NCBI RefSeq assembly: GCF_029916425.1 | Contig: NZ_JAHAVQ010000005.1 | Span: 89,786-153,785 of the forward strand | Direction of reading: 5' to 3' | Origin: Liquorilactobacillus sicerae | Lineage (GTDB): Bacteria; Bacillota; Bacilli; Lactobacillales; Lactobacillaceae | Length of the DNA stretch: 64,000 nucleotides | Notes under the pieces: model-generated | The model's database searches: none | The model's input: the letters and a program-made list of their open reading frames with translations, nothing else | What the model was told of the DNA's origin: nothing | Position numbers and translations under genes: made by a program | Shown here: in pieces, positions 32,460-42,018 of the stretch | How the letters are laid out: every line of letters starts with the position of its first letter | How positions within the stretch are numbered: the stretch's first letter is position 1

Positions 32460-34141
32460 TAGTCTTGCTTTAATTTATCAGCTAAGGTAATCAATTCTTG
32501 GGCATGTTCAATAGCAGATGACGTAATCTGACTGCCGGCTACCATTCGCGCCAGTTCTGCAACTCGTTGCTTGCGGTTTAACTTTGTGACAGTTGTTTGT
32601 GTGCGGCCATTTCCCACTACTTTTTTTACAAGTAAATGATGATCACCGACTGCGGCAACTTGTGGTAAATGAGTGATACACAAAACTTGCGAATGTTGTG
32701 CCAATTGCAAAATTTTCTCAGCAATCGCCTGCGCAACTCGACCGCTAACCCCGGTATCAACTTCATCAAAAATGATACTGGTAATATTCTGTTGCGTAGC
32801 AAAAATTGTTTTCAAAGCCAGCATGATTCTTGACATTTCTCCGCCAGAAGCAATTTTTGCCAATGGACCCATTCTTTCTCCTGGATTAGTTTGAATGTAA
32901 AACTCCACCCGATCGCGGCCACTAAGATTTAATTGATCAACAGAACCAAAGCGCACCTGAAAAACTGTTTTGCTCATATAAAGGGCTGCCAGCTGTTGAT
33001 GGACTTTTGCTTCAAGTTTAACTGCTGCTTGCTGGCGAATTCGCGATAAATCTCGGGCTAGTTTTTCTGCTGCCTGTCGCAAATCAACAACTTGTTTTTC
33101 CAATTCATCACCACTTGATTCAGTCGTTTGCATTTGTTGCAGTTCAGTTTTTATCTTTTGATAATATGCTGAGACTTCAGCTAAAGTACTGCCGTATTTA
33201 TGTTCTAATTGATGAATCAACTCTAATCGTTCATTGACTTGATCCAAACGATCCTCATCCCACTCTAGCAGATCATTTTGGCTTGAAAGATCATGACTGA
33301 TATCTTGCAACAAATAAAACGCATTAGTGACATCAGTTGAAATTTTTTTTAATTGTGGTGAAAATTGCTCAATTTGCTCCATCTGTTGCATAACTGTTCC
33401 CACCTGATCAATCAAAGCGACCGGCTCGCCATTCAATAACTGGTAACTTTGGGCTAAAGTTTGCTGGATCAACTGAAAGTTTTCAAGCTTTTCTTTTTCT
33501 TGCACCAGCTGTTGTTCTTCATTTTTTTTCAAGTTGGCGCTTTCAATTTCGTTAACTTGAAATTTCAACATATCTAAACGTTGAACCCAACTTTGTTCAT
33601 TTTGTTTGCGTTGTTGCAAATAGGCAGCCTTTTTGTGGAAAAGTTCAAAAGCCGTTTGATACTTATCTTTTACTGGTTGAATTTGCGGATCAAATTGGTC
33701 GAGAAGTTTCAAATGGTTCTCAACTTGTAACAAGCTCTGTTGTTCATTTTGACCATGAATATCAATTAATAATTGCCCAACTTGACGCAAAACCGTTCTT
33801 GTAACTAAGGTACCATTAATTCGACAGGTTCCATGCCCACTGCGTGAATATTCACGCTGTAAGATCAGATTGCCTTCATCCCAATTAATGCCGAGTGAGT
33901 GCAAAAAGCCTTGCTCAGCCGACGCTAATGGCAAGTCAAACAAGCCTTGTAAAATAAATTTATTAGCCCCTTTGCGAATAAACTCTTGTGATGCTCGACC
34001 GCCCGCCAATAAACCTAAAGCATCAATGACAATTGATTTTCCCGCTCCAGTTTCGCCGGTAATGACTGTCATTTTAGCCTGAAAAGTAATGTCAATTTGC
34101 TCAATAATGGCAAAGTCTTTAATTATCAATTCTCGCAGCAT
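32459..34141 (-). CDS. recN: DNA repair protein RecN
   Basis: SMC-like ATPase acting early in double-strand break repair. The 560-residue protein begins MLRELIIKDFAIIEQIDI, with Walker A GETGAGKSIVIDALG (about 30). A long coiled-coil middle (about 155-360) is followed by the C-terminal ATPase half with the ABC signature ASGGEMSRIMLALK and Walker B IIFDEVDTGVSGR. It is the last gene of argR-recN, 20 bases after argR, and ends opposite lexA. A LexA box directly upstream was not seen. Confidence 0.97.
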   Translation of the reverse strand: MLRELIIKDFAIIEQIDITFQAKMTVITGETGAGKSIVIDALGLLAGGRASQEFIRKGANKFILQGLFDLPLASAEQGFLHSLGINWDEGNLILQREYSRSGHGTCRINGTLVTRTVLRQVGQLLIDIHGQNEQQSLLQVENHLKLLDQFDPQIQPVKDKYQTAFELFHKKAAYLQQRKQNEQSWVQRLDMLKFQVNEIESANLKKNEEQQLVQEKEKLENFQLIQQTLAQSYQLLNGEPVALIDQVGTVMQQMEQIEQFSPQLKKISTDVTNAFYLLQDISHDLSSQNDLLEWDEDRLDQVNERLELIHQLEHKYGSTLAEVSAYYQKIKTELQQMQTTESSGDELEKQVVDLRQAAEKLARDLSRIRQQAAVKLEAKVHQQLAALYMSKTVFQVRFGSVDQLNLSGRDRVEFYIQTNPGERMGPLAKIASGGEMSRIMLALKTIFATQQNITSIIFDEVDTGVSGRVAQAIAEKILQLAQHSQVLCITHLPQVAAVGDHHLLVKKVVGNGRTQTTVTKLNRKQRVAELARMVAGSQITSSAIEHAQELITLADKLKQD

Positions 34142-34161
34142 CTAATCATTCCCCTAAAATT

Positions 34162-34614
34162 TCAACTGACCATTTCTAACAGTAATCTTTGAACTTCTTT
34201 GGCTGCCGGTGGATCCTGAGCAATCACTAGAACTGTATCATCATCGCCCAAAGAACCAAAAATTTCTTTAACCTTCAATTGATCAATCAAACTAGCGACT
34301 GCAGGACCATTGCCCGGCAATAATTTAATCAAGAAAAAAGATTCATGTAATCTTGAAGATAAATACGCATCATGCAAAGTCTTCTTCAACTTTTTCTCAG
34401 CGTTTAATTTTTTTTCAGCTGGCAAACTATATTGATAGCCGCCATTTGGAGCCGGTAATTTTACTAATTGCAATTCCTTAACATCACGTGAAACTGTTGC
34501 TTGAGTAACCTTAATCGCTTGCTCTTGCAGCAATTTTACAATATCTTCTTGCCGATCAATACTATACTGTTGAATTAACTTTCTGATTGCTTTTTGTCTT
34601 TCAAGTTTTCGCAT
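34162..34614 (-). CDS. argR: Arginine repressor ArgR
   Basis: Arginine-responsive regulator. The 150-residue protein has the winged helix (KAIRKLIQQYSIDRQEDIVKLLQE; VTQATVSRDVKELQLVK) and the C-terminal arginine-binding hexamerisation domain, including GNGPAVASLIDQL and the GSLGDDDTVLVIAQ motif with its Asp pair. An in-frame GTG lies three codons upstream; I prefer ATG 34614. The sequence TATGAATGAATATTAT just upstream resembles half an ARG box, so autoregulation is possible but not shown. It is followed by recN, an order conserved in Firmicutes. Confidence 0.93.
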   Translation of the reverse strand: MRKLERQKAIRKLIQQYSIDRQEDIVKLLQEQAIKVTQATVSRDVKELQLVKLPAPNGGYQYSLPAEKKLNAEKKLKKTLHDAYLSSRLHESFFLIKLLPGNGPAVASLIDQLKVKEIFGSLGDDDTVLVIAQDPPAAKEVQRLLLEMVS

Positions 34615-34701
34615 TAATTTCACCGTTCCCTAAATAATATTCATTCATATAATATTATATTTTGGATAATTATACAAAGGAAAAACTTGGCTATAACCAA
34701 T

Positions 34702-35514
34702 TTAAATTAAATTTTGCCAAGCAGCGGCCACAACTTGATCAATATCAACAGTAGCTGATTCTTCTCCCGCTTGATTGCTAGTCTTTAAATAAATCAAAAA
34801 CTCAATATTCCCTTCACCGCCCTTGATTGGTGAAAAATCTAAGCCACAAACATCATAATTTTCCTGGATAGCCAAAGTAATTATCGCCTGCAAGACCTCA
34901 CGATGAATCTGAGGATCACGAATAATTCCATGTTTACCAACTTTATCTTTGCCAGCTTCAAATTGTGGCTTGATCAAGGCAACTACTGAGCTGTCAACTG
35001 GTAAAATTGAATGTAAATTCGGCAAAATCAATGCTAGCGAGATAAAAGAAACATCAATTGTTGCAAAGGTCGGTTGGCCACTGGTAAAATCACTCGGCTG
35101 ACTATAGCGAAAATTTGTCTGCTCCATGACAACGACACGCGGATCTTGACGCAATTTCCAAATTAATTGATTTGTCCCAACATCTAATGCATAACTTAGC
35201 TTAGCCCCATTTTGCAACATCACATCAGTAAATCCACCAGTTGAAGCTCCAATATCTAAAACAGTTTGGTCTTTAACGCTTAAATTAAAGACTTGTAAAG
35301 CTTTAGCTAATTTAAAACCTCCGCGACTAACATATGGCATTTTATTTCCCTTAAAGTGCAATTCTGTTGTCGGATCGATCTTCATTCCTGGTTTATCAAG
35401 TCGTTCTTCATTTTTTCCAAGAATCTCGCCAGCCATGACCGCCCGCTTAGCCTGTTCACGACTCGCAAATAATCCTTGCTTAACTAAGAGAACGTCGATT
35501 CGCTCTTTTTTCAT
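34702..35514 (-). CDS. tlyA: TlyA family rRNA 2'-O-methyltransferase
   Basis: Homologous to enzymes that methylate rRNA riboses; some members were first named haemolysins. The 270-residue protein has an N-terminal S4 RNA-binding domain (RIDVLLVKQGLFASREQAKRAVMAGEI) and an FtsJ-like methyltransferase domain with VLDIGASTGGFTDVML. The KDKE catalytic residues are spread through LDVG, ATIDVSFISL, ALIKPQFEAGK and the EF near the C-terminus. The start ATG at 35514 overlaps the ispA stop by 4 bases; in Bacillus dxs lies between these genes. Confidence 0.93.
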   Translation of the reverse strand: MKKERIDVLLVKQGLFASREQAKRAVMAGEILGKNEERLDKPGMKIDPTTELHFKGNKMPYVSRGGFKLAKALQVFNLSVKDQTVLDIGASTGGFTDVMLQNGAKLSYALDVGTNQLIWKLRQDPRVVVMEQTNFRYSQPSDFTSGQPTFATIDVSFISLALILPNLHSILPVDSSVVALIKPQFEAGKDKVGKHGIIRDPQIHREVLQAIITLAIQENYDVCGLDFSPIKGGEGNIEFLIYLKTSNQAGEESATVDIDQVVAAAWQNLI

Positions 35515-36410
35515 TGTTTTTCCTTCTTTGAAAAATAAGTTAATAATCCTTGCAAAAGACTGCAATCCACTCCCGCTTGTGACAAAGTTTCCAACGAATT
35601 TGCAGCTTGATCAACAGCTGCGGCCAAAGCGATCCAACTTTGGGAAATTCCAAGCAAGCTAGGATAAGTATTTTTATGCTCGCTTTGATCTTTATGAACC
35701 CTTTTGCCCATTTCAGCTGTCGTACTGAGTTCATCCATTAAATCATCATAAATTTGAAAAGCCAAACCAAAATTTCGCCCATAATTTTCAATGGCTGCTC
35801 TTTGCTCCGACTTAATGCTAGCTAAAACAGCTCCTGCCTGACAAGCATACAAAATTAAGGCACCCGTTTTTTGTTGATGGAGTTTCTTCAATTGTCTCAA
35901 ATTTAAGTGCTGTTTTTCTCCCAGAACATCCCTCATTTGACCGCTAACCATTCCTGAAACACCAGCGGCATGGGCTAATAAGCCTACTAACTCACTAATT
36001 TTCTTTGAACTCAAGCTAGTCTGAGTCAACCATTCAAAAGCTGTTGTTAATAAACCATCACCAGCTAAAACTGCTGTTGCTTGACCAAATTTTTTATGAT
36101 TGGTCAAAACTCCACGCCTCAAATCATCATTATCCATTTCAGGCAGATCGTCATGAATTAAAGAGTAAGTATGCAACAACTCCAAGCTCCCGGCTACATC
36201 TAGAACTGCTTGATCGATCTTGCGACCAAAACTTTGGCAAACTGCCAAAATTAACATTGGACGAATTCGCTTACCGCCTGCCATAGCCGAATAAGTCATA
36301 GCTTTTAATAAATACGGTTGAGCAGTTAGGTTTTGTAAATATTCACCTAAATGTTGTTCAAGCAATGGCCGATACCTTTTTTCAAATTGGAGCACTTTTT
36401 GATCATTCAT
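35511..36410 (-). CDS. ispA: Farnesyl diphosphate synthase (polyprenyl synthetase family)
   Basis: Condenses dimethylallyl and isopentenyl diphosphates to farnesyl diphosphate, the primer for UppS. The 299-residue protein has the first Asp-rich motif in HDDLPEMDNDDLRRG, the second in QIYDDLMD, plus GGKRIRPML and KTGALI. The open frame extends upstream to 36458, but the start at 36410 overlaps the end of xseB by 8 bases and gives the standard N-terminus. With mvaS in the window it places isoprenoid synthesis on the mevalonate route. Confidence 0.95.
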   Translation of the reverse strand: MNDQKVLQFEKRYRPLLEQHLGEYLQNLTAQPYLLKAMTYSAMAGGKRIRPMLILAVCQSFGRKIDQAVLDVAGSLELLHTYSLIHDDLPEMDNDDLRRGVLTNHKKFGQATAVLAGDGLLTTAFEWLTQTSLSSKKISELVGLLAHAAGVSGMVSGQMRDVLGEKQHLNLRQLKKLHQQKTGALILYACQAGAVLASIKSEQRAAIENYGRNFGLAFQIYDDLMDELSTTAEMGKRVHKDQSEHKNTYPSLLGISQSWIALAAAVDQAANSLETLSQAGVDCSLLQGLLTYFSKKEKQ

Positions 36411-36633
36411 CGGCATGATCCCGCTCAAAATCTTTTTGATCACCATTTTCATCAACAACTTGTGTCAAAGTTTTTTCGGCATTTTCAAGTTGTTGCTGGA
36501 GTTGGCGACTTAGCTTGACTCCGTTTTGAAATTGAACTAAAGCTTTCTCCAATGGTGTCTGCCCTTTTTCTAATTCAACAACGATTTTCTCCAATTCGTT
36601 AAGCTTATCCTCAAATGTTTGTTTCTCAGCCAT
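36403..36633 (-). CDS. xseB: Exodeoxyribonuclease VII small subunit
   Basis: Partner of XseA; several copies bind its C-terminal part. The 76-residue helical protein has the family signature TFEDKLNELEKIVVELEKGQTPLEKALVQFQNGVKL. The start ATG 36633 overlaps the xseA stop by 8 bases, and the end overlaps ispA, showing tight coupling. Confidence 0.95.
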   Translation of the reverse strand: MAEKQTFEDKLNELEKIVVELEKGQTPLEKALVQFQNGVKLSRQLQQQLENAEKTLTQVVDENGDQKDFERDHADE

Positions 36634-37975
36634 TTTTATCCTGCTCCTTAATCTTAATTGCTTTTGCGGTAACTGTTCCATCCTTAAGATGCAAATCAAA
36701 ATTTTGATTAGGTTTCAAATCAGCAACCGAATTGACAACTTGATCAGCAATAACTGCATACCCATACCCACGAGCTAATATTTTTAAAGGACTCAAAGCA
36801 TTCAACTGTGCAATTAACTGCCCAGTTTGCTGCTGCCGCGTCTTTAAATAATCTCGACCGTTTTTCTGTAAATTTTTTTGTAGAAAAATTAATTGACGCT
36901 GTTTTAAATGCAACTGTTCCAGAGGACTGACGTTAAATAAATGTTGTTTTAAAGTTATCAGTTTCCTTTCTTTAGTTACTAAAAGATGGTCGACTTGTTG
37001 TTGAAGTCGTTGATTCAATAAATCGATCCGCTGAAAATAGCCTTCATATAATCGGCCAGGTTGCAGAAAAATGGCAGCTTGACGCAAGCTGGTTAATTGC
37101 TGCTGCTTTGAATGCAATAAGCTGTGAAAGGCCTGGATCAAGCGCAGCCGCTGTTGCTTGATCTTTAATAATTCATCATTTAAAACTGGTACTGCCAACT
37201 CTGCAGCTGCTGTTGGTGTTGCCGCCCGCATATCTGCCACATAATCCGTCAAGGTCGTATCAGTTTCATGACCAACTGATGAGATAACTGGTAGCTTGCA
37301 GGCAGCTAGTGCTCGCACAACCTGCTCTTCGTTAAATGGCCAAAGATCCTCAATTGAACCGCCACCACGGCCAATAATTAAAACATCAAAATCAACCTGT
37401 TCAACCTGGTGAATTCGTGCCACTAATTCACCAGCCGCTTCTTGCCCTTGAACCTGAGCAGGAAACAAATACAACTTAGCAATTGGATAACGCCTACGAA
37501 CAGTAGTCATAATATCTTTAATGACTGCTCCCGAACGACTAGTGATCACTGCAATTTTTTTAGGAAAATGCGGCAACTTTTTCTTTGGCTGCGAGAACAA
37601 ACCTTCAGTTGCCAACTTTTTCTTTAACTGCTCGTAAGCTTGATATAATGCACCAACACCGGCTGGCTCCATTTGTTCAACATAAATCTGATAACTGCCA
37701 CTAGCCGGATAAAGTGAGATGCGGCCAACTAAAATGACCTTCATTCCTTCTTCAGGTTTAAATTTAAGTCTGGTAAAAGCGGACCGAAACATGACGGCAT
37801 TAATTTTGGCTTGTTCATCTTTCAAACTGAAATATTGATGAGCATTGGGCCGAAAACGATAATTTGAAACTTCACCAGTCAAGTAAACTCGACCCAGGTA
37901 AGGATCCGCATCGAACTTTCTTTTTAAATAGCCAGTCAATTCACTGACCGTCAAATATTGTTTTTCCTGTTTCAT
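36626..37975 (-). CDS. xseA: Exodeoxyribonuclease VII large subunit
   Basis: Catalytic subunit of the single-strand-specific exonuclease. The 449 residues comprise an N-terminal OB fold (YLGRVYLTGEVSNYR; HQYFSLKDEQAKINAVMFRS) and the catalytic domain with KIAVITSRSGAVIKDIMTTVRRRYP, LIIGRGGGSIEDLWPFNEE, and the invariant GHETDTTLTDYVADMRAATPTAAAE. A long helical segment follows (about 280-390), and the C-terminal GYGYA. It overlaps folD and xseB by a few bases. Confidence 0.97.
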   Translation of the reverse strand: MKQEKQYLTVSELTGYLKRKFDADPYLGRVYLTGEVSNYRFRPNAHQYFSLKDEQAKINAVMFRSAFTRLKFKPEEGMKVILVGRISLYPASGSYQIYVEQMEPAGVGALYQAYEQLKKKLATEGLFSQPKKKLPHFPKKIAVITSRSGAVIKDIMTTVRRRYPIAKLYLFPAQVQGQEAAGELVARIHQVEQVDFDVLIIGRGGGSIEDLWPFNEEQVVRALAACKLPVISSVGHETDTTLTDYVADMRAATPTAAAELAVPVLNDELLKIKQQRLRLIQAFHSLLHSKQQQLTSLRQAAIFLQPGRLYEGYFQRIDLLNQRLQQQVDHLLVTKERKLITLKQHLFNVSPLEQLHLKQRQLIFLQKNLQKNGRDYLKTRQQQTGQLIAQLNALSPLKILARGYGYAVIADQVVNSVADLKPNQNFDLHLKDGTVTAKAIKIKEQDKNG

Positions 37976-38826
37976 TTTTTCTGTTTACTCCATTTGGCAA
38001 ACTCAACCGTTTGTTTCATTAACATTGCAATTGTCATTGGCCCAACTCCGCCAGGGACAGGTGTCAAATAACCAGCAATTGGTGCAACTTCAGTCTGTGC
38101 AACATCACCAACTAACTTGCCGGCAGCATTTCGATTGATTCCCACATCGATGACAATTGCTCCAGGTTTAACATCTTTTGCTTGAATGAAATTAGCCCGG
38201 CCAACTGCTGCTACTAAAACATCGGCTTGGCGCGTAATTTCGCTCAAATTTTTTGTGTGACTATGTGCAACTGTTACGGTTGCGCTTTGATTAAGCATCA
38301 AAGCAGCTAACGGTCGACCAACAATTTTGCTACGACCAACGATCACAACATTTTTCCCATCAACTGAAATTCCATATGACTTTAACAAATACATAATACC
38401 ATTTGGAGTACAAGGAATAGCATAAGGATCATTGACAAATAAACGTCCTAAATTATAAGGGTGAAAGCCATCGACATCTTTTTTCGGTGAAATTGCTTTC
38501 GTTATTCGATCAGCATTAATTTGATCCGGTAAGGGTAACTGAACTAAAATACCATTTATCGTTGAGTCATTGTTTAAAGAAGCAATTTTTTCTAATAGCT
38601 CTGCCTCACTGATATCTTTTGATAAACGCAAGTCCAATGATTCAAGCCCAATTTTTTCAGCCATTCGATGTTTGTTTCGAACATAAACTCGACTTGCCTG
38701 ATTGTCACCAACAAGGATCACCGCAAGCTTAGGGACAATTCCTTGACTTTTAAGACTGCTGATATCTGCTTGTAAATCATTGGCTAACTTAATTGACAGC
38801 TTTTTCCCATCTAATTTAACCGCCAT
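37972..38826 (-). CDS. folD: Bifunctional methylenetetrahydrofolate dehydrogenase / cyclohydrolase
   Basis: Interconverts one-carbon forms of tetrahydrofolate for purine and formyl-Met synthesis. The 284-residue protein shows VGDNQASRVYVRNKHRMAEKIGL, where the family Lys of the YxxxK pair is the catalytic residue, then ILVQLPLPDQI, and the second signature PVPGGVGPMTIAMLM. NADP binding is at VVIVGRSKIVGRPLA. ATG 38826 is chosen over a GTG three codons earlier because AAGGA stands 10 bases before it. It follows nusB with a strong terminator between. Confidence 0.96.
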   Translation of the reverse strand: MAVKLDGKKLSIKLANDLQADISSLKSQGIVPKLAVILVGDNQASRVYVRNKHRMAEKIGLESLDLRLSKDISEAELLEKIASLNNDSTINGILVQLPLPDQINADRITKAISPKKDVDGFHPYNLGRLFVNDPYAIPCTPNGIMYLLKSYGISVDGKNVVIVGRSKIVGRPLAALMLNQSATVTVAHSHTKNLSEITRQADVLVAAVGRANFIQAKDVKPGAIVIDVGINRNAAGKLVGDVAQTEVAPIAGYLTPVPGGVGPMTIAMLMKQTVEFAKWSKQKK

Positions 38827-38901
38827 TTTTTCCACATCCTTAAACTTTCATATTAGATTATATTTTAACATAATTTTTCATTAACCAAGATTCGAAATCA
38901 G

Positions 38902-38925
38902 AAAAAAAAGCTGGCATTGCCAGCT
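38902..38925 (-). terminator. Terminator after nusB
   Basis: AGCTGGC/GCCAGCT with a 3-base loop (38909-38925), followed on the minus strand by eight T. Confidence 0.92.
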
Positions 38926-38933
38926 AAAAATAA

Positions 38934-39341
38934 TTAATTTGAGACAATCAAATTCGATAAAATTCCATTAATAAATCGGCGTGATTTTTCATCGCTAAAC
39001 TTTTTAGCCAATTCAATTGCTTCATTGACGGCTACCTTATCCGGTGTTTCAGTTATAAACTTAATCTCAAAAACGGCAATTTGCATAATTACCAAATCTG
39101 TCTTGTTTAATCGCTCTAGCGACCAACCTTGCTTTAAAAAAGCAATAATTACCTGATTGATCTCCAGCAAGTTTTTTTGAACGCCTTCAATCAGTAAATT
39201 TAAATATGCAGGCATTTCAGCGGGCATATCCTTGTTTGCTTGATGAAGCTGTTGATATAACTCAGCAGAATCAGTCAACGAGTTGCTCTCCCAAGCAAAC
39301 AAAATCTGAAATGCGACTTGACGCATTTCACTTCGTTTCAT
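38934..39341 (-). CDS. nusB: Transcription antitermination protein NusB
   Basis: Binds boxA RNA with S10 during rRNA transcription. The 135-residue all-helical protein starts KRSEMRQVAFQILFAWE and ends with the family region DKVAVNEAIELAKKFSDEKSRRFINGILSNL. A GTG two codons upstream overlaps the asp23 stop; ATG 39341 is preferred. It lies in the usual efp-asp23-nusB order of Firmicutes. Confidence 0.95.
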   Translation of the reverse strand: MKRSEMRQVAFQILFAWESNSLTDSAELYQQLHQANKDMPAEMPAYLNLLIEGVQKNLLEINQVIIAFLKQGWSLERLNKTDLVIMQIAVFEIKFITETPDKVAVNEAIELAKKFSDEKSRRFINGILSNLIVSN

Positions 39342-39343
39342 AA

Positions 39344-39775
39344 TCACTTTTTTTCACCATTTTCTTCTGCAAACAAATCATCAGGATCAACTGCTGCAGT
39401 TTGTTTTTCTGGAACTACTCCCTGCACATAAACATCCACCGATGACAGCTTTAATCCTGTCATAAACAAAAGCTGTTGTTTGACTTTTTCTTGAATTTCT
39501 AAAGCTACCTTAGGCACTGCAACGCCATAATTCAAAAAAACATAGACCTCAGCACGTAGATTCTCACCATCACGAGAAATTTTTACACCTTTTCCTCGAT
39601 TCTTCCGGCCAAACAATTCATTCAAACTATTTGCCAATGACCCGCGCATTGAATAAACACCATCAACTTGACTGGCGGCAATCCCTGCGATCACTTCAAC
39701 AACCTCTGGAGCAATTTCAATTGTACCAGTTTGCGAATCACTATTTGCTAAAATGATATTACTATCCTCTGCCAT
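39344..39775 (-). CDS. Asp23/Gls24 family envelope stress protein (YqhY type)
   Basis: Small cytosolic or membrane-proximal protein. The family is linked to alkaline/envelope stress, and the nusB-adjacent YqhY type to lipid metabolism in Bacillus. The 143 residues show GTIEIAPEVVEVIAGIAASQVDGVYSMRG and VYVFLNYGVAVPKVALEIQEKVKQQL. A Lys/Arg-rich patch (GRKNRGKGVK) lies between. Function here is inferred from position before nusB. Confidence 0.92.
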   Translation of the reverse strand: MAEDSNIILANSDSQTGTIEIAPEVVEVIAGIAASQVDGVYSMRGSLANSLNELFGRKNRGKGVKISRDGENLRAEVYVFLNYGVAVPKVALEIQEKVKQQLLFMTGLKLSSVDVYVQGVVPEKQTAAVDPDDLFAEENGEKK

Positions 39776-39912
39776 TGAACTTTCCTCCCAGTTTATATCT
39801 ACCTTAAAAAAACCAGCTTAGTTACAGATAAAAATGTCTTACGCCAAAAAATTTTTTTAACTAGGATCATGACTTATCCGCTTAAATACTTTTGACTTTG
39901 ACAAATTATGCA

Positions 39913-40470
39913 TTAAGCCCGTGAAACATAGCTGCCATCTTGAGTATTAATTGTCAAGACATCACCTTCGTTAACAAAAAATGGAACTTGTACGATCAAA
40001 CCTGTTTCCAATTTAGCTGGTTTTGAACCACCAGAAGCCGTATCACCCTTAATTCCGGGTTCAGTTTCAACAACTTCAAGATCAACCGTATTTGGCAAAT
40101 CGATTCCTAAGGTTTCATTTTCATGCATAATAATATTAACGATCATATTTTCCTTCAAATAATTCAGTTCGTTTTTAATTCGTTCTTGAGGCAATTCAAG
40201 TTGTTCATATGTGGTTGTGTCCATAAAAACATAATTCGTCCCATCCGCATACAAATATTGCATCTTGCGATTATCAATCTGCGCCTGTTCAACCTTCTCA
40301 CCTGCCCGGAAGGTTTTTTCCTGAACAGCTCCAGTTCTTAAGTTCTTTAATTTTGAACGCACAAAAGCTGAACCTTTGCCTGGTTTAACATGTTGAAATT
40401 CCACGACCCGCCAAAGTTCACCATCAACTTCAATTGTCAGTCCATTTTTAAATTCATTTACCGAAATCAT
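39913..40470 (-). CDS. efp: Elongation factor P
   Basis: Relieves ribosome stalling at proline runs. The 185-residue, three-domain protein has the tip sequence KPGKGSAF with Lys32 at the position of the modified residue. The C-terminal signature [29 protein letters not shown] is intact. It follows pepP after 106 bases; a TATAAT near 40510 on the minus strand could be its own -10 box. Confidence 0.98.
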   Translation of the reverse strand: MISVNEFKNGLTIEVDGELWRVVEFQHVKPGKGSAFVRSKLKNLRTGAVQEKTFRAGEKVEQAQIDNRKMQYLYADGTNYVFMDTTTYEQLELPQERIKNELNYLKENMIVNIIMHENETLGIDLPNTVDLEVVETEPGIKGDTASGGSKPAKLETGLIVQVPFFVNEGDVLTINTQDGSYVSRA

Positions 40471-40576
40471 GCCTGATCCTCCTAAAAATCACTTTTCCAT
40501 TATATTAAAATATCCCGAAAAGCTCATATACATTTTATAATAGCAGTTTAACTGCAGAAAATGCAAGCTTCTTTAA

Positions 40577-41647
40577 TTATAATTCGTGGTATTGACGATC
40601 AAAATCAGTTAAAACTTCATACCCTGTCTCAGTGACTAGGACATCATCCTCAATTCTAATACCTCCAACTCCTGGAACATAAACACCTGGCTCAATCGTA
40701 ACTATCTGTCCGGGAAATAATTGATCCGTAAAACGGAGACCAACATTTGGCAACTCATGAATTGCCAAACCGATTCCATGTCCCATTCCATGATTGAAAT
40801 ATTTTCCATAACCAGCTTGAGTAATGATTCCACGACCAATTTTATCTAGTTGGCTGCCCATTATTCCGGGAGCAACTGCTTGAATTGTTGCCTGCTGAGC
40901 CTTCAATACTAGTTGATATAACTCACGAAATTTAGTTGTTTGCGGACCAACAGCAAAAGTTCGGGTAACGTCAGAGGTATAGCCGTGGTAAAAATAGCCA
41001 AAATCCAAAGTCACCATCGTATTTTGACCAATTAATTGGTCAGAAGCCGTAGCATGTGGCCAAGTAGAGTGCTCTCCACTAGCAACAATCGTCGTAAATG
41101 ATTTCCCACTAGCTCCCTGTTTGAGCATAAAACTATCAAGATAGTGGCTCAAATCTAACTCGGTTAAAGCAGCCGAATTTTTTTTTACTAAATCTAAAAC
41201 GGCTAGGTAACCGCTACCAGCAATTTGACATGAACGTTTTAATGTTTGAACCTCAGCTGGTTCTTTAATTGACCGCAATTGCTCAATTACTTGTGTAACA
41301 GCAGCTAAATCGCCAGGAAAGTTTTCATCTAAAAAGTCATAGCTAGCATAACTCAGACTATCTTCAAAAGCTAATGCAGTTAGGTCAAGCTTTTGGGCTA
41401 GCTGACAAACCCCTTGTAAGTAATTGCGGGTTAAGCATAATTTCCAGTTAGGACATTCTTGGTGAATCTGCCTTTCAAAACGCCAATCGGTAATTAAATA
41501 TTGTTCATCGGCAGTAATTAACAAAACACCATCGTCACCACTAAAACCACTTAAATAAAACCGATTAGTTGGTTCCGTCACTAAAAAACAGTCAAAATGC
41601 ATTTCTTTAATCTTTTTTTGTAATAAGCTAGTTCGTTCTTGAAACAT
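40577..41647 (-). CDS. pepP: Xaa-Pro aminopeptidase (M24B)
   Basis: Releases N-terminal residues preceding proline. The 356-residue protein has a creatinase-like N-terminal domain and the pita-bread metalloprotease domain. The five metal ligands can be placed in VTLDFGYFYHGYTSDVTRT (two Asp), FNHGMGHGIGLAIHE (His), VTIEPGVY (Glu) and GIRIEDDVLV (Glu). The ATG at 41647 has TTTGGAGG before it, so the first 12 codons of the open frame are not used. It stands next to efp, a conserved pairing. Confidence 0.95.
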   Translation of the reverse strand: MFQERTSLLQKKIKEMHFDCFLVTEPTNRFYLSGFSGDDGVLLITADEQYLITDWRFERQIHQECPNWKLCLTRNYLQGVCQLAQKLDLTALAFEDSLSYASYDFLDENFPGDLAAVTQVIEQLRSIKEPAEVQTLKRSCQIAGSGYLAVLDLVKKNSAALTELDLSHYLDSFMLKQGASGKSFTTIVASGEHSTWPHATASDQLIGQNTMVTLDFGYFYHGYTSDVTRTFAVGPQTTKFRELYQLVLKAQQATIQAVAPGIMGSQLDKIGRGIITQAGYGKYFNHGMGHGIGLAIHELPNVGLRFTDQLFPGQIVTIEPGVYVPGVGGIRIEDDVLVTETGYEVLTDFDRQYHEL

Positions 41648-41662
41648 TTTTTCCTCCAAACT

Positions 41663-41698
41663 AAAAAAACCAACATAAAACAAACTGTCTTATGTCGG
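41663..41698 (-). terminator. Terminator of rplU-prp-rpmA
   Basis: Minus strand CCGACATAA (41698-41690) pairs with TTATGTTGG (41678-41670), followed by seven T. Confidence 0.85.
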
Positions 41699-41711
41699 CT
41701 TAAATTATAAA

Positions 41712-41993
41712 TTATTCGGCAACTGGATAAACGGAAACTTGCTTTTTATCGCGTCCCTTGCGTTCAAAACGAACAACTCCGTTAACTTTCGCAAATAACG
41801 TATCGTCGCCGCCCATACCTACATTCATACCCGGGTAAATTCTTGTTCCACGCTGGCGATAAAGAATCGAACCACTTGTTACGACCTCACCATCAGCACT
41901 CTTGGCTCCAAGTCGCTTAGACTCAGAATCACGTCCATTAGCGGTTGAGCCACCACCCTTTTTATGAGCGAAAAACTGTAAATTCATAATCAT
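41712..41993 (-). CDS. rpmA: 50S ribosomal protein L27 (precursor)
   Basis: The 93 residues include the near-invariant [23 protein letters not shown] start and [19 protein letters not shown]. It begins with MNLQFF before AHKK, the N-terminal extension which in Firmicutes is removed by Prp between Phe and Ala. A second ATG two codons in is possible; the first has AGGAGGTG at good spacing. Prp is encoded immediately upstream. Confidence 0.98.
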   Translation of the reverse strand: MIMNLQFFAHKKGGGSTANGRDSESKRLGAKSADGEVVTSGSILYRQRGTRIYPGMNVGMGGDDTLFAKVNGVVRFERKGRDKKQVSVYPVAE

Positions 41994-42018
41994 CAGAATT
42001 CACCTCCTGTTTTAATGA

